From Dysidea avara (taxonomy: Eukaryota > Porifera > Demospongiae > Dictyoceratida > Dysideidae), in assembly GCF_963678975.1 (NCBI RefSeq), contig NC_089281.1, positions 11,309,277-11,373,276 of the forward strand: a stretch of 64,000 nucleotides of DNA, in the 5' to 3' direction. Of this stretch, positions 12,363 to 25,600 are shown piece after piece. Numbering within the stretch: the stretch's first letter is position 1; the number at the start of each line of letters is the position of its first letter. Made by a program: the position numbers and the translations under genes. Under the pieces are notes generated by a model. The model did not search any database, was not told the origin of the DNA, and saw only the letters and a list, made by a program, of their open reading frames with translations.

Positions 12363-13783
12363 TTATTCTATGAGTTTCTTGGACTGGAAATATCTTCTAA
12401 GGTAGATCAGCTGCCATGCTGCCAGGAATAGGAGGCAACACATTGAGAAAACGCTGAAGTAGAGGACACGAGTGTTTGTAGACTCTGTAAATATTAACAT
12501 GTAATATAACACACAAACAATTACTTGCTCACCATTGGTGTCTCTCATCTCCTCTTCTCTGGCTCTCATGTAGGCAAAGTCATTGACAATTGATTCAGCT
12601 AGGTCCTCTAATCTCCGTAGTTCCATCTCCATTGGCTTCATCTTCTCAGCCTTGGCAACCTATATTTTACAAATGTATCTCTTTACTGGACTGACCTGAC
12701 TTAATGTATGTATACTAAAAAAACAGGACCATTGACAAGTGTCCAATTACAAAAGAGTTCCTAATATTATGGTTCCACTGTAAAACTTATAGTCTCACAT
12801 TGCCAGATTATTTTATCTTGTGTGGTCACATAGTATTAAGCTGTATCTTTTTATTTTATTTTATCACCCTGACACATTTTCAGTTCTCAGAAACCATACA
12901 AGTACTTGTGTCTTCAAGCAAGATCTCCTTAGATATTACAGGTAGGACTAGCTAGCTAGTGTATAGTAGGAGTCATACATCATAAAATTACGGGTAGCAA
13001 ATGTAGGCATTGTACACCAAATTCTAAAGTGGTCTTGTTGGATACTTGTTCAACATCAACAACTTATAATTAGGTTGCCATTGCTACTATGAAAGATACG
13101 CATGCAAAAATGTTGTTTTTTGTCTGGGACCCTCAGATACTAGAATTGTGACAAGTCACAAAACATAGGTACAAACACTCATACTGAAAGTAACAAGTCA
13201 CTGCATTTAAATATATACAATACAGCCTGGTCATGCAAGACAACTCACATCATCATAATTTTTAGCCTCTACTCCATGTCGAAGTGTCAGTTGAACAGAT
13301 CGATCCATGTCAGTACCAGCATGACCTAAATTAACAAGTTTAAAGTCATCTGAAACCATTCTAAAATCAACCTTGTGAATACGAAGTGAAGCAAACTTCA
13401 AATATTTCATAGTCTTCAGTTGTGAAGGCAAATTTCCCTTTAGAAACACTTTCCTTCTTGTACAGAGTATGTCTCTGACTATCAGTTACCTACACACAAC
13501 GTATAAATCACAACTGAGTGTAAGGGTTATGCCATGCTACATGCAATCCACACATTATGTGATCATACAATACTGCACGTACCATTATGTCTGTACGCAG
13601 ATAAGGTGCATCGTTGAGATTGTATTCACCCACAACTAAGACATCTTTGTGCACTTCTTCGCGAATACATTTCGTCGTGTCTGCTGATAAGTAGAAGGTT
13701 ATCCCAAACACATCGGGGATGACAGCGAATAGGAGGAATAACAAACTACACGATAATCTCATTGTACACAAAGAAAACTTCAC
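12363..13783 (-). CDS. TMED10: TMED10 / p24-delta cargo receptor
   Basis: Five exons in phase: 13583-13783, 13372-13489, 13249-13325, 12533-12659, 12363-12484; 214 aa. Type I membrane protein of the p24 family that shuttles between ER and Golgi in COPI/COPII vesicles and selects secretory cargo. Visible: signal peptide (about 1-27), GOLD domain with [17 protein letters not shown] and [18 protein letters not shown], then [20 protein letters not shown], coiled coil [39 protein letters not shown], transmembrane helix, and cytosolic tail [18 protein letters not shown] is the exact TMED10-type dilysine COPI signal. The intron at 13326-13371 is only 46 nt. A second in-frame ATG seven codons downstream (MRLSC) could also be the start. 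The stop codon is 149 bp from the start of the next minus-strand gene. Confidence 0.97.
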
Positions 13784-13837
13784 GAAATAATTGGAATAAA
13801 AATCTCAATGGTGAGCGTTAAATAGAATCCATTAAGG
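13784..13837. promoter_or_regulatory. divergent promoter between TMED10 and MRPL33
   Basis: Only 54 bp separate the two outward-facing start codons, so the 5' UTRs and core promoters of both genes must overlap or be extremely short. No TATA box stands out. Confidence 0.6.
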
Positions 13838-14124
13838 ATGGCCCGAGGAAAGAAAGGGTAAGCATTGCTTTATATGTTAGTATTTGTACTTAAATTGTAT
13901 AATTATAGCAGACTGTTATGTGTTGAAAGTTGAGTCGTTTAGGCTTTAATTTTAGCAAACATTTGAATCATTTAATATTTTCTCGTTTGTTCTACAGGGT
14001 ACAATTAGTGAAGCTTGTGAGTGCTGCAGGAACTGGATATTTCTATACTGTACGAAAGACCAAGCGTTACCTAGGAGATAAAATGATTCTGCGCAAATAT
14101 GATCCAAGAGGTGTGGCTACATGA
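13838..14124 (+). CDS. MRPL33: mitochondrial large-subunit ribosomal protein bL33m
   Basis: Two exons, 13838-13857 and 13998-14124, giving 48 aa: MARGKKG joined to [20 protein letters not shown] and ending KYDPRGVAT. The [13 protein letters not shown] block and the R-K-YDP motif are diagnostic for bacterial-type bL33, a small zinc-free or zinc-binding protein of the ribosomal large subunit; here no cysteine pairs are visible. In animals this gene is nuclear and the product acts in mitochondria. The usual C-terminal tail after DP (VVRQHVLFTE...) is missing, so the protein is a little shorter than bacterial forms. It is divergent with TMED10 and convergent with ribokinase (120 bp between stops). 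Confidence 0.93.
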
Positions 14125-14244
14125 ACTTGTCTGTGCAGTTGTAATGATTCCTCCTTCTAGTGAGACAACATGTTCTTTTTGTCGAGTCAGGAAAAGCATA
14201 AAATACACTAACTGAATAACATTCACACACAAATTGTACATATT

Positions 14245-15916
<1,672 letters not shown>

Positions 15917-16029
15917 CTTCGAGGCTAATAATCTTATGGTCTTTTTAAACCTAGTCAGGTTTTAGCCCCACCCCTAATATTAGCGCATAGCGCGTATTCT
16001 CACTTTTTACATTATAATAAGAATGTATA

Positions 16030-16625
16030 CTATTGGTTTAAAGGTTCTGATGGTTTGTCTTCTGTTGGTTGATTTTCTTTAGGTGTGTCTTCAGAGGCTT
16101 CTGTTTCCATTGACTGATTTTGTTCATTTTCTTGATCGGTTTCTTCCTTGTCTTTGAGGGATTGTTTCCTCTTCTTTGACTCTTTCTTGCTCTTGCCTGT
16201 TTCAGACTTAGTGCGTTTTTTCTCTGTCACCTCAACAAGACCTAGTGACTTCTCAATGACTAGTTGTATGCCACGAGGAATCCGAGCTCTCTGTAGAAAT
16301 ACACGTGCACACGAGTGAACAAGCACATAATATTATATGCACACACTGACCTGATGTGCTGTCAACCCTTGGATGTGGGCATATAGTGGCTGCTTCAATG
16401 ATGGGCTAATCTGTTAAGTACACATGCATCATATAGTGTAGTGACATAGGTGTGGCTATACCTCCAGTGCATTCTCCAGGGGGCGGGGCTGAAGTTGCAA
16501 GAGGATCTGGAAGGACTGTGGCTTGGTTACCTGTACATCATAGCAACAAGTAAACACATCATACATCTGCATGTATGCGCACACATGTGAGATAAAAAAC
16601 TTATGTTGCACATATGCATGAGACA

Positions 16626-16715
<90 letters not shown>

Positions 16716-19700
16716 GCCTCACAACACTTCACAAATCCTTGCCACACTTTAGGTTGTTTCCACACCTGTAAAGCTTCATTAACCAATCCATCCCCAACAC
16801 AAAATAGTTCGTACTTGTTTGATTATTAACTTGCTCAAGATGGTCATGACAAAGTTAAGTAGTCTAGGACATATACCCAGTGACTGGATCACCTAACAAG
16901 ATATGATAACATTACAAGACCACAAGATAAGTAGTGACTTACAGTTCTCATGAACAGTGTAGGGATGGGAGTCTGCTCCAGTAACTGTTGTAACACCATA
17001 GCCAGTACCTCCTGAGTGTATATGGTCTTTTCAGCAAAGCACAAATTTGTAGCTGTTGATGGAATATTCCATTGATACAAGGTATTTAGCATCAACTGCA
17101 TGTATCACAGGCACAGGGGGAAACCCCTTCTATTGATGTATGATCAAATTATTGAGATACTCTAATAGAACAGTCAGGAATTGTTCAATTTTTTTAGTGG
17201 AGGCATGTCCCCAGATGTCCATACAAAACTTAGTGTACTTTGCACACTGATGTCAGTAGCTTGACATCCACCGAAGCCAGTGCTCTCTTGACTTTCTCCT
17301 ATGCGCTTGACAGGGAAGATTTGATCAAATAGTTTTCATACTATTATGAACTTGTGAATTCAAATAAACTTTTTGATAAACCAAGACTTTCAAATATTTT
17401 GGTCCCAATAGGCCTGGCTTCATACCTCTGAACCACTAAGTATATACTGCAGGCCTAACTGTTACAAAGTGATTCAGCAGTAAAATAGTGATAGTTGTCG
17501 TGTTCTTTCATAACACAATATTGCCAATCTAATATTCAATATTTAGCAGCAATGAAATTTTAGACATAAAATATACAGTGGTGTGGAGATCACAAATGTT
17601 CATACCTTTGATAACACATTTCATCATGGACTCATCACCAGTACAGTCAATATTGTGTAGAGCAATGAGTAGGTCAGGTGGAGTGAGTGGACAAGTTGAA
17701 GACTGCTCCCCTGAAATGATAGCCAAACAGTTGTGTGTAACATAAGTACGTGCATGCGTGTGTAAGGGAGCAAAAATTATATTCTTACTGTGCACACCTT
17801 GACAAGAGGTGAAAATTCTATCAAATACTCCCTTCACCACATTTGGGCTGAGTTTAATCAGTTTGGGCAACACAGCAACAACTTCTCTCTGCGACAAACA
17901 GCACCATCAAAGTAGTACAAGTACCCTGGTTGTTTGACTACAACTGTAATACCTTTTCCAGTCCATTCAAAATTGGTATCAAGAACCTCACATCTTGCCC
18001 ACTTCTCTCATAGAGGTCACGAACTTTATTAACCAGCTCAGTGGAAGGAACAGCTGAACACATGAACACACAACTCTTAAAACAAACTGTAACTATTGTT
18101 GGGTCACAAAGACACAAGTCCATAGAAATATAAAAATAAAATACAATGGAAATTTACTCTTGTAACCACACATGTGCAAAGTTGATACTTACTGTTACAA
18201 GCTAAACTGCTTAAAATTGGGAAGCTACTTGGAAGGTTTCACTTGGTAGGGTACAAGGGAGCTAGAATGGTTGATGACACCGTGAAATATGTCTATTACA
18301 GTTGCCTTTAGGATCAAATTATTGTGAGCATAAGACTGTATTAGCAGGAACATTTTACATAGACAGCCTAGGCAGGTGACCTTATTTTACAGTGATCTCA
18401 AGTTTCACTGTGGCACCAATATCTACAACTTTCAAGTTTATCCTTTAACGCAAGTGATGCATGAATGTCTATTCAATATGTCTGACTGCGAGCATTACGA
18501 ACACCATTTGATAATTCAGAAATATTACTGACAAATGACAAAATGATAAAGTGATGATACCATTTTCAGTCAGTATATGTAATATTCTCAAAATGAGAGT
18601 TTCTGCTCCAACTGGACAACTCTCAACAACACTGAGTAGCTCAGGTGATCCCATACCCAGGCTCTGCACCTAAACAAGAATACACACACTCACCTGTCAA
18701 TGATATTGTGTACTAGTGGGATACTTACTGGCTGTTCTATCTGCTTCAGTACAATCCTCTTTACTGTAGCAGGAGTACCTGTGTATACCACCGCCAACCT
18801 ATAAGTAGTAAACAGTGGCAGAAATTCCAATGACAACCAAAGATAAGATATTTAGTATGAAGAAAATAAATATGTATGTATGAAAGCTATAGTGCCTATC
18901 AAAATATAGAAGAGATTGCTGAGAGAAATGTGCTTGGGGAGGTACCATAATGTGAAATTCAAGGTGATAACGTGGCCATACTTTTACTCTATATACACTG
19001 CTAGGGAGCTCGCAATTGCTCAAGAGGTGCAGAGTGCCTAGTGTGAAAGTTTGCAAGTGACAGAGGTTTTACTAACTCATGAATCAGCTTGTGGTTCTGG
19101 GACACCAGGCCAAGGAATGGAGCAAGACACAACTTCACTGTATCTTCTGTCCACTCTGCTGTCATTTCTACACAAGCAAACACAATTACATATTCAACAT
19201 CAACTGCTAGCATTGTTCTTGATAAACACACATACCAGCTGATTCATCTAATGGTGCCTCAAATGTAGGATATTCTGATAGTAGAAACTGAACAGTTTGG
19301 AGGGCAAATTTCTATATAAAAAGATTTTACTAAAATTGACTGCAGGATTACAGTGGTGTATATACTTCTATTGTCCCTGACAGTTCTGGTCTACTGTAGA
19401 ACTTCTTGATGATATGAATAGCCTGTACTCTTGCCTAGAAATTTCAGACAATCAGCAGAATAATTTCAAAGACAGTTACAGAACTTCAACTACTCTAATA
19501 AAGCATACACCATCCCAATTCATACAAAACAAGCCATCAGCTAACTGCTCATCACAAAGCCTTAAGAGAGCTTATTTTGTGGCATAAATAGTGACTAGTC
19601 AATATATGGCTTAAAAAAAAAATTTTTTTGACAAGTTTCATAATGCAGTCAGTAAACAAACTCACCATATCAATCTCACTCATGGTAACCTGTAGTAATG

Positions 19701-22571
19701 TGTGTAGACACAGTTCAGTGTTGGCTGGTCTCTTCTGAATGAGGTCACGTAATGTGGTCAAACCCAGGAAGGCCCTCTCCTAATATGGGACATAAAACAT
19801 AGAATACTATTGAATACAAATAACAACTCAAGTTGTTTGTGTGGGAAGGATTATGACTACTATGTGTAAGGAATGTTAATGTCTTGGTGAGGTTAGCACC
19901 AACTGGGATTTAAATAAACCAACCTCACTATCACAGTAAGACTTTATGATTTGCAGAGCATTGGCAGTGATCTTCGGAGCATCCAACACTAGCTTGGAGA
20001 ACAACCTAACACAAAATATAATACAATCTCCATCCATTCACTACAGACAACTAACCGATCACGTGGCTCCAATGTTGCTCTAGCTCCTTGTAACAGAGAG
20101 GTCAAGCACTGATCATACTGGTCCCCCCCATGATCAGTGGAGTACTCATGGTACAGCCAGCTGACAGCAAGGTCGTAGTGTGTCTTTAAGTCATTGATGA
20201 TAAAGTCTTGCAACACTACAACATCAAGGAGTGTACTAGGTTACTTTGTGCATAAAGGACACATTAGATAGAAGGTCCATTACAGGATGAATAGACTAGT
20301 GGTAATACTTGGGGTTTACCTTGTTTTAGTTGCCCTCCAAGCTCCGTTACAAGTTTGACAATGATCTTTGATCGTAGCTAAAAAGATACAATCAGATTGT
20401 CATAAAACATAACTCAATACACCAAACCTACTTGTGCTGACCCATACTGAGTAGCTAGTCCTACAATGACATCATGATGATGTAATAGTAATGATGTAAT
20501 TACTCACTTTCAGCATGTAATATTCTCTTCAGGCTGGCTACCTGCATGTCATTCTTCATTGCAGTAGTCAACTCGGCTTTTACATTTGACAAATGAAACA
20601 GCTTAATTCTTTTCAATTTCTGTTTTAAAAAAAGATGACTTATATGTACGAGTTTTAGTAGGATTGCAATGGAACCTGTACAGTATGGACATCTTGATAC
20701 TACAGGTTGTATAAATTTTAGACATGTATTATCTATGTTGGAATGTGCCCTGAATACTAAGGTGTCTGGATTTTCCTGGTCAGTTGATGAGTGTCTGAAC
20801 AATACAGCTGTCTTCATTTCTCAAGTGTCCACACTAACAGGTTCTGTTGAACACAGACACTTACCTGTGGTACTGCTACTGGTGTCTGAGGGAAATGAGT
20901 TAGTACATGAATAAGTGGCCATGTAAATGGCAAAAAAAAATCACCTACCTTTCTTTTTTCTGGCTCAGTATCTTTCTTTTCTACAACAAGAGTTTACAAC
21001 ATATACACATGCTTATGCTGGTTACCTTCTGTAGTTTCACTGACAGGTTCAGTAGTTGTAGATGTTAGATTTACCAACTGAAAATTGTACAAACAAATAA
21101 ATATGTCAAAATCAATAAATACAAGTACAGCACATTTGTATTTTTTGACTCTTTCTCGGTTTTAAAAGATGCCACTTCTTCATCCACCATACTACTAGGT
21201 AACCCTAGCAACATGGCCAGGTAGTGTAACTCCACATAATTTTTTGCCTCCTCTTCAGCCTCTATTTCTAGTTGTCTATGAACAGTGATGGTGAATACAT
21301 GGTAACAATGGTGGTGAGGTTAGTACCTGACTTTGGCCCCCTCTAAGAGTTCATGTTCTAATTTCCTTTTCTTCTCATCCATGTAAGAGTCATCGTCTTC
21401 AAGTTTTCTTTTGCGAGGATCTCGTGGTCGCTATGGTAGTGGGTAAATGGTATACACACACACACACAGACACACACACAGACACAGACACACACACAGA
21501 CACAGACACACACACAGACACACACACACATACACACGCTACACTACACTACACACACACCTGGACAGAAGACCATTTGATAGTTGTGTCCTTTGGTCCA
21601 GGCATAAGCTGAGTCCATAAATTAAATAACACCAGTAACAGACACTGCACATGCACACCTCAACTGGACTAGTCTCCATATGAGCTGGACTAGTCTCCAT
21701 ACGAGCTGATGTAACTTGTGAAGCCAACAAGCGAGCCAAGTGTACACGCTGCAACAACAAACAACATCACAACAATGACACAATATGACATCACAATATG
21801 TGATCTAATGTTACCTGTATGTGAGTACCAGCAGCAGCGATAGGAGTGTAGGAGTCCTTAAAGCTTACTGGAATGTACCTGGGCACATGATGAGGTAACA
21901 CAATTACAGTATTTCCAAAGGTGTGCTGTGTCCGATTAGGTGATTGACTGATAACAGTGTAGACCAATGAATTTCACATGCAGGGCTAGCACAGGATAAT
22001 TGCTCCTACAATGCCAAGTAGGGATTTTCCCACATTGTTACAAGTAGCTAGGAATTTTCCCTCATAGGTAATATCATATCTTGTTTCACTGCTTTTTATC
22101 GCAGGAACCCTACTTCACATTTAAATCTCAACTATAACTCCGTGTCAAACCAAAGCATGATTATTTAAGCCTTCCTGCGCTTTATTTCTTACCCAGACAT
22201 GTACAATGTATGAACACTGAAAATTTGTGGTCACATTGCTAATTACTTACAAGGAGTAAATAGAAACGGAAATAAATCATTGTGCTTTATTTAAAGAATA
22301 AGTACACACCTGGGCAGCCTGGTAAGGCTTTCAACAACAATATCTGTCACAGCTTCAGGTTCCAGTAATGGTTCAATTTCCTTAGCTATCTGTTCTGTGG
22401 CTTCAATTACAGAATGTTTTGATGACTGTGCTGGGTCTTGATTGGCTGTATTTTCTGTCACTGAAGGGGTAATAACTGTATCTGAGGATATTTCCTTTAA
22501 GAAAAGCACACATGTAAACGTTAAACAACCACTTGCTCGTGGGCACATATACTAACAGACATACAAACTAC

Positions 22572-22654
<83 letters not shown>

Positions 22655-25600
22655 TCACAGGATTATCCATGTCACCCGGCCTAAATAAAGATACACATAT
22701 AGCCACCACCAACAATTTCTCCACTATACCACACTTACCTGCTACTGGATTTCTTCAGGACTTCTGTTGGCATCTTTGGAGTGTTCTTGGTAATCTATAG
22801 CCAACCAGTTAATAGTGATGTTGCATAATAGAGTAACACTTACATCAGCCTGTGAATATCCCAGGTCAGTTAGTAGGGTGGCAATCTGACCATGACAAGT
22901 GTCTGTATGTACGTATCATTTTTGTTATGGTAGTGCACATAGAAACTCACGTGACATTGGCTGCTTCAGAAGACCCATGACCTGAAACTATAATAAACAA
23001 ATTTGTAATAAGATTATAGACAAATGATTCTTTTACGACACAAACCTTCAACTGTTTCCTCACACTACTGACTTGTGATGGAGAATAAGATGGTGGGAGG
23101 TTGGCTACAATGATGTAATCAGGAGTGACATCATGGACACCTCTAAATCATACTCACCATGGAGTAGTTCAAATGCTTGTACCACAGTGGAAAAATGTAG
23201 TGGTCGTTGTTTTGCTATGTTAGTGAGGCAGACTATTATAGTCATGAGGTTGACACTGGATATGGTGGAGGAAGCAGTTAACTGAAGGAGTTTGCCTATT
23301 GCCATGCCAGCCTCCTCTCTGAGCTCTGGTATCTTGAGTAAACTGTGAGTTGGTGGAATCTGTAGAAATACATAATAACAACAGGTACCACTGATGTGTA
23401 CAGATATATGTACACACTAGACAAACAGACAGACAGACAGAGACAAGTACACTTAGTTACTTACACTGTCCAAAGACATTTCAATTTCAGGACCCTTATC
23501 CAATAGCTGTTCCTTTAGTGTGAACACAAACAGCAACAGGTAAAGCCATACCAATTATAAACTTACCGAGTCCTTCTTTGTCTGCAGTAATATCAACGTC
23601 TCCAGAAACTTTATGGCTTGTGTCTTCACACTGTGCAGAGCAGATGATATAACATAATCAAAATGAGCCCCACCCACCCCACATTATCAGAAGACTCCAC
23701 CAAGTCCAACACCTGATTCTTGATGTCCTTCATGCTCTGAGTAGAGAATGATATGTCAGGATACTCAACAATATGTGAAGAGCATGAAGTGCTATCAAGT
23801 AGTGACACTATTTTATATCATAAACTCTTGGTGCTACAAATATTCCAAATGAACCATAAAAGAACACTATGGCTACAACTATTTTCAACATGGAAAACCA
23901 TTGCACTACTGACTATGGTAATCATTGTGAGCATTCTTTTGCTTGACTTACTTCACCTGTGTCACTCAGATACCGTATAGCGGAAAATATTGGCGGGAGA
24001 AATTTTTGGCGAATTGATCATTGGCAGAAATTGGCGAATAATATTTTGGCGAATGTATGACATTACTTTGCCTACGCAATTTTAATCTGACTGCGTAGGC
24101 GACGAAGCTTACTACAGTTCAATGCCTCTCATTCAAATCGACGCGCTCTTATGCAAATAGCTAGCTCGAGAGCTAGCTGTAATTAAAACAGCATGCACTA
24201 GCTCGCTAAGTCACTGGGACGCGCGTGGCAAGCGAGGCGAGGGCACTGAGCTGAATCGCTTGAGCTGAATTGCCCATCTGCCAGAGCTATTAGTAGTCTA
24301 AAACCATACTGTATTCAATGGGATAGGAAGACTAACCACTCACCGCTGTAACAATATTCACCCACTAATGAACAGCGTCTACTACTACACTTTCAGTGTT
24401 TAGAAAAATGGCGAGTAAAATTTTGGCGAATCAATGCACGCTCGCCAAATTCGCCAAAATTTTCCGTTATACGGTATAAGCTACATTTTTACCATAGCCA
24501 GCAAATAAAATTTAGTGAAACAAGATATGTTAATGGTGCAGTGTCTCGTAGTTTGTAATTACAGCTGTCAGTCCTGTACTGTGGCCTTGACATGGGAACA
24601 TTACTGCCACTTTCCTTTTAGTTTCACATCCTATAGCACTCAAAAGCTATTCATCACCCTTGCCTTCCTATGAGTTGAGAAACATTGGTTTAAGGATGCG
24701 TTACACATATATTCACAAACGGTTCGCTGCATTTTCAAATATGGACCATGCCCACTTTTTAAATGACCCCTCTAGACGATTAGAAAATGTTCAAATCGTT
24801 ACCCCTCTAGACGATTAGAAAATGTTCAAATCCTGAAATCCCACTTCACACTCATACATACAGCAACAAGTATCCAGTGGCTTACCAAATAGAGCATCAA
24901 CTAGAATGGGAAGGTACAAACACACTGGACTGTATCACTGGACTGGTATTTTCTTTTATTTGTTTTTTTTTTTTACAATTCTTTTTTTCAACACTTTTGT
25001 TAGGCACATTGGTTGTTACACTTTCTTCAACACACTTGTTTTGAGTGTAACGTGTCCCAAGACTATTGTATTAGCTATGGTATCGGTGATATATTAGTTT
25101 TCCTATAGAAATTTCGAATTGTTATTTTTCAGAAATGCCTCCTTGGTGCCTTCTCTACCAAATCATTCTATTTTGCAGATAAGAAACAGCACATGTATAA
25201 TGATACTAAGTCAATGTGTACATTATCAAGGTAGTGGTACATGTGAGGAAGAAGACTGGCTGGATAGTAATGATGATTGATCCTCAGTTATTAGACAGAA
25301 AGCTGCACCTATCTTCTGCTATTATCACCTCGATTAACACTGCACACTAACATTTATACTTCATTAATACACAACCTAAAACTATTACACACACGTCAGA
25401 CTTCTAAGCATAAACATTACATCAGGCCTAATAACTATTACAATACTATATAAGAGTTTATCAGTCTCCTCGACAGCACAACACATATATGTAGTATTAC
25501 AACGTCTATGTAGCACATTCCAGTAGTCCAGTCCAGTGATCCAGTCCCTTCCCAACTGAAATGTGTACCTACTGAAATGCCTACAGCAAGCGGGTGTAAC

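Larger units (their letters stand above)
23347..25486. repeat. segmental duplication, source copy (symplekin exons 7-10 plus intron 6)
   Basis: Nearly identical to 44376-46243 in the same orientation. The match begins inside symplekin exon 10 (AGTTGGTGGAATC), covers exons 9, 8 and 7, and runs on into intron 6 up to the CACAACACA... block. Differences: a different MITE at the same TA (23973-24474 here) and an inverted ~90-bp stretch after it. Further related blocks continue beyond the end: 25487-25852 and 26400-26625 (inverted in the other copy), 26660-26940 and 27020-27300 (direct). Confidence 0.9.

Noticed and set aside
16456-16829. Long open frames of repeated Cys-Val or His-Thr
   Set aside because: They are translations of the CA/GT microsatellite, with no biological frame.
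24906-25097. Hydrophobic 63-codon frame, conserved in the duplicate at 45663
   Set aside because: Conservation is explained by the recent duplication; it is a T-rich intron tract with no start context or homology.
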